Shown here: in pieces, positions 43,685 to 52,077 of the stretch
Position numbering within the stretch: the first letter of the stretch is position 1
How the letters are laid out: every line of letters starts with the position of its first letter
Origin: Leadbetterella sp035299025
GTDB taxonomy: Bacteria > Bacteroidota > Bacteroidia > Cytophagales > Spirosomataceae
Reading direction: 5' to 3'
Length of the DNA: 64,000 nucleotides
NCBI GenBank assembly: GCA_035299025.1
Contig: DATGXK010000010.1
Span: forward strand, 210,230-274,229
Position numbers and translations under genes: made by a program
The notes under the pieces: model-generated
What the model saw: the letters and a program-made list of their open reading frames with translations, nothing else
The model's database searches: none
What the model was told of the DNA's origin: nothing

Positions 43685-43921
43685 ATGGTTATTTCGGTAA
43701 AATTGCTGATTTTTAACAAAATAGGTCTTACAAGATTGTATTGGTTTTTTGTGAAATTCACACATCGATTTATTGAAATCCACAATCTAAAGTCGATCAA
43801 CCAAGAATTCGAAGTTTTGGAGACGCTGATAAAAAACAACAATAATGTATGGAGAAAAGCGAAAGCAAAACTATGTGCCACACAAGGTCCTGTTCTACTT
43901 GGTCTTTACGTAAACGGATAA
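43685..43921 (+). CDS. Possible small hypothetical protein
   Basis: A 78-codon frame on the + strand fills most of the 302-bp gap between DUF1003 and SppA. Its stop at 43919-43921 is followed directly by a symmetric hairpin (43926-43953) that could serve as terminator for both this frame and SppA. The predicted protein is unremarkable, with a basic helix (VWRKAKAKL) and no recognised family, so it may not be real. Confidence 0.22.
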   Translation: MVISVKLLIFNKIGLTRLYWFFVKFTHRFIEIHNLKSINQEFEVLETLIKNNNNVWRKAKAKLCATQGPVLLGLYVNG

Positions 43922-43925
43922 AAAC

Positions 43926-43953
43926 AAAAAAGCTCAAGTTTCCTTGAGCTTTT
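43926..43953 (-). terminator. Intrinsic terminator of sppA
   Basis: AAAAGCTCAAG at 43928-43938 pairs perfectly with its complement at 43943-43953 around a 4-nt loop. On the minus strand it is followed by TTTTTTGTTTTT. It lies 26 bp after the sppA stop. Confidence 0.85.
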
Positions 43954-43978
43954 GGTAGGTTAATAATCGATAGCTGGA

Positions 43979-45742
43979 TTATTTAATTTCCAGATTATAA
44001 GGTAGTTTGGCCTGAAGCCTCTCCATATTTTGCAAGTATTTTATTTCTTTGGCCATCGGAGCAAATACGCCTAAATATTCCTTAAGTTTGGCTTCTTCTT
44101 GGCTTTTACTGAATTTCTCCATTATTTGCTCAAAATCCGACTTAGGATATGGATAGTATTTCACTTGGTATTCGCCAGCTTTTAGTTTGACCTTCTTAGC
44201 TGCAAGAGCAACTGCATCGTCAAGGCCACCCAAAACATCAACCAAGCCCACGTTTTTGGCCTGTACGCCCGTCCAAACTCTTCCGCCTGCTACTTCTTTC
44301 AACTTTTCAATAGGCATTTTACGGCCAGCCGCGGCTTTGGAAGTGAATTTCTCATAGCCTCTATTCACCGAGTTCTGTATTAGCATTTTTTCAGCATCCG
44401 ACATTTCTCTGGTCAAAGATGGTGAATCAGCAAACTCGTGTGTTTTTACACCGTCGAAAGTGATTCCTAGTTTGTTGTTCATCAATTCTTGGGCGTTGAA
44501 TAACATTCCAAAAATACCTATAGAACCCGTGATGGTTGTTGGAAGTGCCACAATGGTGTCGCAGCCCATTGCCATATAATATCCGCCTGATGCGGCCACA
44601 CTACCCATGGAGGCAATAACTGGTTTGACTTTTTTGGTCAATTGAATTTCTCTCCACATCACATCTGAGGCCAAAGCACTTCCTCCTGGCGAGTTGATTC
44701 TCAATACGATAGCCTTAATTTTCTTGTCATTTTTTGCTTTTCTGAGTTCTTTTAAGAAGGTCTCTGAACCTATCGACTCCGAATTTCCTTCTCCCGAAAT
44801 AATATCGCCTTCGGCTACTATAACCGCAATTCTGTTGTCTCTTGAGCCTTCTTTAACATACTTTTTGGCTTTTTTGTAGCTTCCAAGTTTTACAAAACTA
44901 AGTTTGGCCGATTCTTTTATTCCAGCTGCTTTTTTCAAAGCTGCATCGTATTCGTCTTCATAACCAACATTAGTCAATATTTTATATTTAACGGCATCTT
45001 CAGGTTCCTGAATCAAGGCCTTGTTTAATACTTCGTCTATTTCTGCCTTTGTCATACCTTTTTCAGCTGCCATTTTAGAATAAATGTGGTTGGAAATAGA
45101 ACCCAAGTATTCCGAAACTTGCAATTTGTTTTCAGGGCTCATGTCTTTCCTGGTGTAAGTCTCCACATAGCTTTTGAACTCTCCAACTCTGAATATAACT
45201 GGTTTTACTCCAATTTTTTCGAAAAGTCCTTTCATAAAAGTTATCTCAGAATCCAAGCCATTGAATTCAATTCCTCCTGCTGGATTCAAATAGCTCTTGG
45301 TCGCAACAGACGAAAGATAAACGGCTTTCTCGGTCATTATTTCAGCGTAGGTGTACACAAATTTGCCCGATTTTTTGAAGTCAATAAGTGCATTCCTGAT
45401 TTCTTCTATTTCAGCAAAACCAGCCATCGGGTATTCCAATTTTATGCTGATTCCCTTGATGTTTGGGTCCAGCTTGGCATTGGCTATGGCCGCTTTGAGG
45501 TCAACTAGGCCTGTTTTTTGTTCACCATTGCTAAAGATTTCTGAGAATGGATCCTCCTTCGTCGAATTCTCAGCTATTTGGGTATTCAGGTCAAGCTGTA
45601 AAATTGAGTTGGATTTTATGGAAGTTTCATCATCTCCACTCGACATGGCTGAACCGATGCCAATCACCAAAAACAACGACAAAAGGGAGAATAGGAATAT
45701 TCCGATTATCGTGGCTAAAACGTATTTTAAGAACTGAAGCAT
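43979..45742 (-). CDS. sppA: Signal peptide peptidase SppA, 67K type
   Basis: This protein (587 aa from ATG 45742) is the long, two-domain form of SppA. It has an N-terminal membrane anchor (LQFLKYVLATIIGIFLFSLLSLF), a first SppA domain with the general base lysine in IMTEKAVYLSS, and a second domain with the serine nucleophile in MGSVAASGGYYMAMGCD and TGSIGIFGMLF after it. It degrades leftover signal peptides in the membrane. The ATG at 45742 was preferred because it begins the anchor. A strong terminator follows. It may be the first gene of the leftward envelope block, although a terminator separates it from DUF1003. Confidence 0.93.
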   Translation of the reverse strand: MLQFLKYVLATIIGIFLFSLLSLFLVIGIGSAMSSGDDETSIKSNSILQLDLNTQIAENSTKEDPFSEIFSNGEQKTGLVDLKAAIANAKLDPNIKGISIKLEYPMAGFAEIEEIRNALIDFKKSGKFVYTYAEIMTEKAVYLSSVATKSYLNPAGGIEFNGLDSEITFMKGLFEKIGVKPVIFRVGEFKSYVETYTRKDMSPENKLQVSEYLGSISNHIYSKMAAEKGMTKAEIDEVLNKALIQEPEDAVKYKILTNVGYEDEYDAALKKAAGIKESAKLSFVKLGSYKKAKKYVKEGSRDNRIAVIVAEGDIISGEGNSESIGSETFLKELRKAKNDKKIKAIVLRINSPGGSALASDVMWREIQLTKKVKPVIASMGSVAASGGYYMAMGCDTIVALPTTITGSIGIFGMLFNAQELMNNKLGITFDGVKTHEFADSPSLTREMSDAEKMLIQNSVNRGYEKFTSKAAAGRKMPIEKLKEVAGGRVWTGVQAKNVGLVDVLGGLDDAVALAAKKVKLKAGEYQVKYYPYPKSDFEQIMEKFSKSQEEAKLKEYLGVFAPMAKEIKYLQNMERLQAKLPYNLEIK

Positions 45743-45958
45743 TTTATTTTTTATTGAATGATAAATTACAAATCTACAAAACAAAGTTATGTTGGTATCT
45801 TTTTGCGGAGGGTAAAAATTTATTTAGCGGAAAATTAAAGTTTTAAAAGGCAAAATAGAGATTTACCGTTTAGTTGACTCACAATTATTGCCTAATTTTA
45901 GCTTTTACAAATTGATTTAATTCTTTGGAGTTCTAACCTTGTTTTTCGATTTTTGTTT

Positions 45959-46471
45959 ATGGTAGAATTTGAAGCTGAGATTATTAGGTACGCCAAAAAC
46001 GGCGAAAAAACTGGATGGACTTTTGTGGAAGTTCCTTGGGATATTGCTAAGCAAATAAAACCTAAAACCAAAACCACCTACCGCGTAAAAGGTAAATTGG
46101 ATGCTTTGGAGATCGGTCAGGTGGCTTTGGTGCCGATAGGAGATGGTAATTTTATTCTACCCCTTAATGCCGAAATGCGTAAACATATCAAAAAGCAAGT
46201 TGGTGATAAACTGAAAGTGTCTTTGGAGGAAGAAAGCGAAGAATTACCAATTTCAGCAGATTTATTGGCGTCATTAGAGCTTGAACCAGAGGCTCTTGAG
46301 TTGTTCAACTCCTACCCGAGAGGTCACCAAAGGTATTACTCCAACTGGGTGGAATCGGCCAAAACTTATGAAACCAAATCAAAACGGATTTATATGTGTG
46401 TCTATGGCTTGTTGCACAAAATGGATTACGGGCAAATGATCAGGCATTTCAAGAAGGAACCACTTTTATGA
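45959..46471 (+). CDS. DUF1905/YdeI-like protein
   Basis: The 170-residue protein joins a DUF1905 beta-barrel (EFEAEIIRYAKNGEKTGWTFVEVPWDIA and VALVPIGDGNFILPLNAEMRK) to a C-terminal bacteriocin-protection/YdeI-like helix region (ALELFNSYPRGHQRYYSNWVESAKTYETKSKRI). Proteins with this arrangement are common in Bacteroidota and Firmicutes, with unclear function. The ATG at 45959 follows an in-frame TTG. The stop overlaps the convergent recX stop. Confidence 0.88.
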   Translation: MVEFEAEIIRYAKNGEKTGWTFVEVPWDIAKQIKPKTKTTYRVKGKLDALEIGQVALVPIGDGNFILPLNAEMRKHIKKQVGDKLKVSLEEESEELPISADLLASLELEPEALELFNSYPRGHQRYYSNWVESAKTYETKSKRIYMCVYGLLHKMDYGQMIRHFKKEPLL

Positions 46472-46930
46472 TTTCTTCGCTTCTAAATCTTTCATTATTT
46501 CTAAGACAATATTTGATTCGTACCCCTTGGAAATCATGTAGTTAAGTATTTTTTGTTTACGTTTGAGGGGATTAATTTCGGTTTTGAGGTCGTTCATTTT
46601 TTTTTCTATGAGCAGTGTTGCGGTGGTAAAATAATCATCGTTTGGTATTTCTTTCATGGCCGACTCCAACACATACTTGCTCATTTTTCGGGCTTTAAGT
46701 TCAGCTTTTATTTTTAGCCTTCCCCATTTTTTTACTCTGAATTTGCCTCCCGCAAACGCCTTGGCGAAACGCTCTTCGTTCAAATAATTTTCTGTAATCA
46801 AGTAAGCAATGATTTCCTCCGCTTCATCTCCCCAAATCTTCCACTCCTGTAGTCGTTTACGGACTTCGACTTGGGTGCGTTCTTGGTAAACGCAATAATT
46901 GGCGGCTTTTTTTAGGATGGCGGTGTCCAA
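46466..46930 (-). CDS. recX: RecX family regulator of RecA
   Basis: The protein (154 aa) is a RecX: three-helix repeats beginning with AANYCVYQERTQVEVRKRLQEW and continuing with LNEERFAKAFAGGKFRVKKWGRLKIKAELKARKM. RecX inhibits RecA filament growth. No ATG exists near the expected start and the frame begins with TTG at 46930, which gives the standard MDTAILKKAA start. RecA is not in the window. It is convergent and overlapping with the DUF1905 gene. Confidence 0.9.
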   Translation of the reverse strand: MDTAILKKAANYCVYQERTQVEVRKRLQEWKIWGDEAEEIIAYLITENYLNEERFAKAFAGGKFRVKKWGRLKIKAELKARKMSKYVLESAMKEIPNDDYFTTATLLIEKKMNDLKTEINPLKRKQKILNYMISKGYESNIVLEIMKDLEAKKS

Positions 46931-47023
46931 GGGGAGAGGTAGTTTTGGTTATTTTTTGTGCATTGAATCTACCAACAAAATTAATTCAACAAATTTTAGA
47001 AAATGCAAATAATTAATTTTAAA

Positions 47024-47055
47024 TTTACGTGTAAATATTTTATTTTTATACGTAT
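47024..47055. promoter_or_regulatory. Two ACGT-centred palindromes upstream of toxin-antitoxin pair
   Basis: TTTACGTGTAAA (47024-47035) and ATACGTAT (47048-47055) share ACGT cores that are 23 bp apart, about two helical turns, and end 9 bp before the antitoxin ATG. Such paired palindromes are typical operators of antitoxin-toxin autoregulation. Confidence 0.45.
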
Positions 47056-47064
47056 TTTAAAATA

Positions 47065-47310
47065 ATGGATACAAAGCTAACTTTAGTTGCGGATAAAGAA
47101 ATTATTGAAAAAGCCAAGCAGTATGCTAAAAGTCAGAAGATTAGCTTGTCGAGGCTAATTGAATCGTACCTTTCTTCTTTGGTGACTAAAAGGTCGGAGG
47201 AAATTGAGATTTCTCCGTTGGTTAAAAGCTTGAGCGGAGTAATTTCTTTGGAAAATGACTTTGATGTAAAAGAAAATTACACTGACTTTCTACTTGAAAA
47301 GTACAAATGA
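47065..47310 (+). CDS. DUF6364 family antitoxin
   Basis: The 81-residue protein is of the DUF6364 type: a short beta strand (TKLTLVADKEIIEKAKQYAK) followed by a helix (SLSRLIESYLSSLV), as in ribbon-helix-helix antitoxins, and a disordered tail that would wrap the toxin (SPLVKSLSGVISLENDFDV). Its stop overlaps the start of the PIN gene as ATGA, the standard coupling for such pairs. Two palindromes lie upstream. Confidence 0.88.
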   Translation: MDTKLTLVADKEIIEKAKQYAKSQKISLSRLIESYLSSLVTKRSEEIEISPLVKSLSGVISLENDFDVKENYTDFLLEKYK

Positions 47311-47723
47311 AGAAACTTTTCATTGATACCAATATAGTTTTGGACTTATTGGCCAAACGAGAACCTTTTTACGAGAGTTCTGCTAAACTGTTTTCATTGG
47401 CAGACCGAAACGAGATTCAAATGTCAGTTTCTTCTCTGACCTTTGCCAATACAAATTATGTTTTATCAAAATTAAAATCTGCCAGCGAAGCAAAGGAAAT
47501 CCTTCGAAAGTTTAAATTGCTCATTCATATAGTCTCCCTTTCTGAAAAAATAGTAGATTTAGCCCTAAATGACTCAGCTTTTAAAGATTTTGAAGATGGT
47601 TTACAATATTATTCCGCCTTAGAATCTAATCAAGATATCATTATTACAAGAAATCAGAAAGACTTCAAATCTTCTCAAGTGGCAATAATGAGTGCAGAAG
47701 AGTTTCTAAGTTCTTTAAATTAA
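47307..47723 (+). CDS. PIN-domain toxin (VapC-like)
   Basis: The 138-residue protein is a PIN-domain ribonuclease. Acidic residues of the metal site are in FIDTNIVLDLL, FEDGLQYYSAL and the ITRNQKDF segment, all in the order seen in VapC. With the DUF6364 antitoxin it forms a type II toxin-antitoxin pair. Its stop overlaps the convergent ArgE-like stop by three to four bases. Confidence 0.9.
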   Translation: MKKLFIDTNIVLDLLAKREPFYESSAKLFSLADRNEIQMSVSSLTFANTNYVLSKLKSASEAKEILRKFKLLIHIVSLSEKIVDLALNDSAFKDFEDGLQYYSALESNQDIIITRNQKDFKSSQVAIMSAEEFLSSLN

Positions 47724-48793
47724 ATCACCAACCCATCCAACAACTCCACATAACCCGAAATCCCTGCATAAATCTCTTCCACAAAAATGTATTCATCAGC
47801 CGTATGTGAGCGAGCAGAATCACCTGGGCCTATTTTTATGCTTGTAAATGGCATCAATGCCTGATCAGAAAGAGTAGGAGAGCCATAAGGCTTCATTCCT
47901 AAAGCTATTCCTTTTTTCACTATCGGATGGTCGAGCGAAATGCCTGATGGATTGAGCCTTATACTTCTTGGCGTTACCTCTGACTTTACATTTTGTTTGA
48001 TTATTTCCAAAGTTTCCTCCAAACTATAAGCGTCTGTGGCTCTGACATCCACCACAAAAGAACATTCATCAGGCACGACATTGTGTTGGGTGCCAGCATT
48101 GATAACCGTTACGGCCATTTTAATGGGTCCTAAACTCTCAGATACTTTCTCAAATTCATAGTTTCTGAACCAATTAATATCTCCCAAAGCCTCATAAATA
48201 GCATTTTTCCCTTCATTTCTGGCTGCGTGACCGGCTATTCCTTTTGCCTTGCAGTCTAATACCATCAGTCCTTTTTCGGCTACCGCCATATCCATGAGCG
48301 TAGGTTCGCCCACAATGGCTAGGTCTATTTTAGGAAGCGATTTTATCAAAAGTTCTATGCCTTCCTTTCCTGATATTTCTTCTTCTGCAGAGGCCGCAAA
48401 TATCAAATTGTAAGGCAATTCGGCCTTTTCATAAAAATAAAGAAAGGTTGCCAAAAGTGACACCAACGGCCCGCCAGCATCATTGCTTCCAAGTCCAAAA
48501 AGCTTACCGTCAACTATTTCGACCTTGAAAGGGTCTTTGGTGTATGAAGCATTCGGTTTGACGGTGTCATGGTGCGAATTCAACAAAATAGTCGGTTTCG
48601 ATGAGTCGAAGTGCTTGTTTTTGACCCAGATATTGTTTTTTACCGTTCCGAAATCGATGTTTTTTTCTTTGAAAAACTCCTCAAACAATAAAAGCGTTTT
48701 ATCCTCCTCTTTGCTTAAAGAAGGAGTTTCTATCAGTTTGCTTAGAAAACCAATAGCAAAATCACCCAATTGTTTAATTTCCGGATTTTTCAT
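47720..48793 (-). CDS. ArgE-like M20 metallo-deacylase
   Basis: The protein (357 aa) is an M20 peptidase. The metal ligands are in LNSHHDTV, GSNDAGGP, the catalytic ASAEEEISG, GEPT and the late SARSHTADEY histidine. The nearest role is N-acyl-ornithine (acetyl or succinyl) deacylation in arginine synthesis, as known for Bacteroidota. An argB gene at 53392-54171 on the same strand supports this, though they are about 4.6 kb apart. An acyl-lysine role is an alternative. I chose the ATG at 48793 (MKNPEIKQLGD). Confidence 0.83.
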   Translation of the reverse strand: MKNPEIKQLGDFAIGFLSKLIETPSLSKEEDKTLLLFEEFFKEKNIDFGTVKNNIWVKNKHFDSSKPTILLNSHHDTVKPNASYTKDPFKVEIVDGKLFGLGSNDAGGPLVSLLATFLYFYEKAELPYNLIFAASAEEEISGKEGIELLIKSLPKIDLAIVGEPTLMDMAVAEKGLMVLDCKAKGIAGHAARNEGKNAIYEALGDINWFRNYEFEKVSESLGPIKMAVTVINAGTQHNVVPDECSFVVDVRATDAYSLEETLEIIKQNVKSEVTPRSIRLNPSGISLDHPIVKKGIALGMKPYGSPTLSDQALMPFTSIKIGPGDSARSHTADEYIFVEEIYAGISGYVELLDGLVI

Positions 48794-48885
48794 CTGTTTA
48801 TAATTTTTACAAAAATAAATTCTCCGGTGCTTACAACCTATTTTCATCCAAAAGAATCTTAAATTTGAATGTAAAAGCTATAATT

Positions 48886-49269
48886 ATGAAAATGTTTGCA
48901 CTGTTCTTGAGTTTAATATTGTTGAGTTGTGAGTCCAATGAAGTGAAGCCCTCGGTGGTTGGAAGTTGGAAATGGGTTGAATCTCAAGGTGGTATTGCTG
49001 GTCTTACAATTAAGGCCTCAGAGTCAGACCAACGAGAAATGATTTTTGACGCTAAGGGTAATTTTACCATGATTCAAAATGGAAAAACCATTACTCAGGC
49101 CAAGTATGAGTTAAAAAATGCAAAGTCTATTACTTCCACTGAGCTAAAACCAATGATAACTTTCCCCAACGAAGATGCCATGAATTTGTCCTATGAAATT
49201 ACTGGCAACAATCTTTACTTATTCGAGGAAGTTTACGATGGTTTTAGTCATACTTATGTGAGAAAGTAG
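48886..49269 (+). CDS. Small lipocalin-like lipoprotein
   Basis: The 127-residue protein has a lipobox (LSLILLSCES) and a beta-rich body with GSWKWVESQGG and EMIFDAKGNFTMIQNGK, resembling lipocalin-like domains (DUF4923/5004 type) common in Bacteroidota. It probably sits on the periplasmic face of a membrane. A -7 like element TAAATTTG is at 48860-48867, giving a short leader. It is divergent from the ArgE-like gene. Confidence 0.72.
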   Translation: MKMFALFLSLILLSCESNEVKPSVVGSWKWVESQGGIAGLTIKASESDQREMIFDAKGNFTMIQNGKTITQAKYELKNAKSITSTELKPMITFPNEDAMNLSYEITGNNLYLFEEVYDGFSHTYVRK

Positions 49270-49276
49270 TCTTGAT

Positions 49277-49322
49277 TTTGGTTAGCCGTCAGTTTGTTTC
49301 TTATTTTTGAGTAAATATTTAC
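49277..49322 (+). promoter_or_regulatory. Promoter and palindrome of the second SNF2 gene
   Basis: TTTG at 49277-49280 and TATTTTTG at 49302-49309 are 21 nt apart, a canonical Bacteroidota promoter. A perfect 12-bp palindrome GTAAATATTTAC (49311-49322) follows at the likely transcription start, and the TTG start codon is at 49329, so the leader would be only about 13 nt. Confidence 0.65.
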
Positions 49323-49328
49323 CCAAGT

Positions 49329-51785
49329 TTGAAAAAAAAGTCGGCGGCTTTACCTGATACAAAAGCCGAAAATTCTGCCGAATTTCGAATTCCTTACTAC
49401 AAGAAGCCGGCAAATCTGTCTGTTGACGAATGGCAGTGGAAGCTCCGGAAACAGTTTGGGGAGGAAAACCAATTTGTGATTACAAACATTGGAGAGGAGG
49501 CAGTTTTCTCCGATTATTTGGTTTACAATCCCAACACCATTAACAACTACAAGGTCTCAATCAGGGACTTTAATCACCAAAGAAATTTTTGTAATTGTCT
49601 GGATTTCAAGACTAACCGACTTGGGATTTGTAAGCACATAGCCGCTACTTTAAAATGTTTAACTGCCAATCTAGATATTACAGAATACCAGAGTACACAA
49701 CTTGCCGGTAGTTATTCGAGTATTTATCTCGATTACCCCGGAGGAAGGCAAGTTAAACTAAAAATAGGAACTGAGAAATCTGCGGAATATGAAGTTTTAA
49801 GAAAGAAATATTTCTCTGATAACAACGAATTATTGGCTACTTCATTTCCGGTTTTTGAGAAAATTCTACACGAAGCCAAGCAAATAAATGCTTCTTTCGT
49901 TTGTTATGAAGATGCTCTTGCGTATGTAATTCAAATCAGAGAAAATATAAACAGAAGGCTAAAAATCGGGGACTTTCTAAAGAAAAATCCCAAGATTTCT
50001 GATATAGCCGGTGCTTTGAAAGTAAAATTGTTTCCTTTCCAAGAAGATGGAGTAAAATTTGCCGCAAGAGCAGGCCGCAGCCTCATAGCCGATGACATGG
50101 GTTTGGGTAAAACTTTGCAAGCCGTTGCGGTGGCAGAGATGTATAAAAAAGTACTTCAAATACACAAGGTTCTGATAGTTTGTCCCACTTCATTAAAATA
50201 CCAATGGAAATCTGAAATTGAGCGATTCTCCAACAGCACCGTGGAAATAATAGACGGAAATGTCAGCCGGAGAAAGGAGCAATATTCCCAAAGCGAGTCG
50301 TTTTACCAAATAACGAGTTACAGTTCAATCGCCAACGATGTCGATTTTATTAATGATGCCTTGGAACTGGATTTTGTGATTTTGGATGAAGCCCAGCGAA
50401 TAAAAAACTGGAAAACAAAGGTGTCCAAAAGTGTAAAAAGGCTAAATTCTACCTACACTGTTGTACTAACAGGCACACCACTGGAAAATAAACTGGAAGA
50501 GCTATACTCTATCATGCAGTTTATAGATGTTTACCAACTTGGTCCTTTGTATCAGTTCGTCGACAGATATCAACTTAAAGATCCAGAAACTGGAAAAGTA
50601 ATTGGCTATCAGCACTTAAACGAAATAAAAGCATTGCTTTCTGACACACTTTTAAGGAGGACTAAATCAGAAGTTTTGAAGCAACTTCCTGAAAGGATGG
50701 ACAAAAATCTTTTTGTTCCAATGACCCAAGAGCAGCGTGAAATACACGATGAAATGCAGATGGTCGTGAGCAAATTGGTGAGTAAATGGCGTAAGTTTGG
50801 TTTTCTCAATGAAGCTGACCGACAAAAACTTATATTGTCGCTCAGTAGAATGCGGATGGTGTGCGACAGCACCTTTATCATTGACCAAAGGACTCGGAAA
50901 GATACCAAAATAGAAGAATTGATGAATATTTTGGAGGAGTTTTTCGAAACCAATGACAGTAAGGTGGTGATTTTTAGCCAATGGGAACGTATGACCAGAC
51001 TTGTAGCCGATGAATTGGAGAAACGAGATTTTGGCTTTGAATATCTCCATGGAGGAATTCCGAGTCAGAAAAGAGAAAAGTTATTGACTAATTTTAAAGA
51101 AAATCCCAATTCGAGGATTTTTCTTTCAACCGATACTGGTGGAGTAGGTCTCAATCTTCAATCTGCCTCGTTGGTCATAAATTTGGATATTCCATGGAAT
51201 CCGGCAGTTCTTGAGCAAAGAATTAGTCGTGTTTACAGGTTAGGACAAAACCGGAATGTTACCGTTATAAATCTAGTTTCAACAGGTACAATTGAACATA
51301 AAATGTTGGATGTTTTGAAATTCAAATCATCCATGGCCGGTGGTGTTCTGGATGGAGGGGAAGATACTATATTTCTTGATAATGAGCAGTTTAAAGGATT
51401 TATGGAGTCTCTTGTAACTTTAACAGATGAAATAGCGACTGATATAGATTTTGAAATTGAAGCTAATTCTGAATTCGAACTTCCGTCCGAGTCACAAGAA
51501 ATTGATGCTAAAAAAGAAGAAAATCCACTTCTGGGCGATGATGATATTTTTGATGTAGAAGAAACAGATAAATCTACTGACTTGGTAAATCAGGGATTGT
51601 CCTTTTTTAGTAATTTGATGGAAACATTAAAGAATCCAAAGGCTACCCAAGAACTTCTGGATAAAATTATTGAAAAGGATAAAAATGGAAAAGTGTTTTT
51701 GAAAATACCAGTTGAAAATTCTGATGTGGTTGAAGATGGGTTAAAAGTATTAGGAGGTTTTTTGGCAAGATTTAATGGGAAATAA
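49329..51785 (+). CDS. SWIM zinc-finger SNF2-family helicase/ATPase (second copy)
   Basis: The 818-residue protein has a SWIM finger (Cys88, Cys90, Cys101, His103) and a SNF2 ATPase with motif I DDMGLGKT at about residue 256, the ILDEAQRIKN box near 352, LTGTPLENKLEEL and the second half ending in RISRVYRLGQNR. The tail is acidic. The frame starts with TTG at 49329; the only in-frame codons upstream before a stop give no ATG. It is a translocase that likely remodels DNA-bound complexes. It differs in length and sequence from the SNF2 protein at 2590-5916 and is not a recent duplicate. The promoter lies just upstream. Confidence 0.9.
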   Translation: MKKKSAALPDTKAENSAEFRIPYYKKPANLSVDEWQWKLRKQFGEENQFVITNIGEEAVFSDYLVYNPNTINNYKVSIRDFNHQRNFCNCLDFKTNRLGICKHIAATLKCLTANLDITEYQSTQLAGSYSSIYLDYPGGRQVKLKIGTEKSAEYEVLRKKYFSDNNELLATSFPVFEKILHEAKQINASFVCYEDALAYVIQIRENINRRLKIGDFLKKNPKISDIAGALKVKLFPFQEDGVKFAARAGRSLIADDMGLGKTLQAVAVAEMYKKVLQIHKVLIVCPTSLKYQWKSEIERFSNSTVEIIDGNVSRRKEQYSQSESFYQITSYSSIANDVDFINDALELDFVILDEAQRIKNWKTKVSKSVKRLNSTYTVVLTGTPLENKLEELYSIMQFIDVYQLGPLYQFVDRYQLKDPETGKVIGYQHLNEIKALLSDTLLRRTKSEVLKQLPERMDKNLFVPMTQEQREIHDEMQMVVSKLVSKWRKFGFLNEADRQKLILSLSRMRMVCDSTFIIDQRTRKDTKIEELMNILEEFFETNDSKVVIFSQWERMTRLVADELEKRDFGFEYLHGGIPSQKREKLLTNFKENPNSRIFLSTDTGGVGLNLQSASLVINLDIPWNPAVLEQRISRVYRLGQNRNVTVINLVSTGTIEHKMLDVLKFKSSMAGGVLDGGEDTIFLDNEQFKGFMESLVTLTDEIATDIDFEIEANSEFELPSESQEIDAKKEENPLLGDDDIFDVEETDKSTDLVNQGLSFFSNLMETLKNPKATQELLDKIIEKDKNGKVFLKIPVENSDVVEDGLKVLGGFLARFNGK

Positions 51786-51871
51786 AACACTTTTTAATGA
51801 ACAATTGATCAGGTTTTATTATTATAAATTCCGTTTTTTTTATACTACTTGATTTATTAAAAATTAAGGAG

Positions 51872-52036
51872 ATGCAGACTAATATTTATATTGATAAAGA
51901 ATTGCTTCAGAATGCCATAACCATTTCTGACTTAAGAACTAAAAAAGCAGTAGTAAGTCAAGCGTTGAAGGAATATTGTGAAAAACAGGCCAAATTGCAG
52001 ATATTGAAATTGCAGGGTAAATTGGTATGGGAATGA
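51872..52036 (+). CDS. Orphan VapB-type antitoxin, possibly shortened
   Basis: A 54-codon frame gives MQTNIYIDKELLQNAITISD, then LRTKKAVVSQALKEYCEKQAKLQILKLQGKLVWE, a standard VapB antitoxin shape. The TGA stop is in frame with a further DLARGRNRNWDEIF, so the original protein may have been longer (family members often end GKIxWxGDL). No toxin gene follows; the next gene is on the other strand at 52078. A perfect AAGGAG lies directly before the ATG, too close to act as a normal Shine-Dalgarno site. Confidence 0.7.
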   Translation: MQTNIYIDKELLQNAITISDLRTKKAVVSQALKEYCEKQAKLQILKLQGKLVWE

Positions 52037-52077
52037 GATTTGGCCAGGGGGAGAAATAGAAATTGGGATGAAATTTT

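Noticed and set aside
43633..43881. 82-codon minus strand frame overlapping the DUF1003 start
   Set aside because: It overlaps the start of DUF1003 and gives an unlikely composition, with no recognised motif; probably chance.
51866..51871. Perfect AAGGAG before the VapB ATG as Shine-Dalgarno site
   Set aside because: It touches the ATG directly, so the spacing does not fit, and Bacteroidota rarely use such sites.
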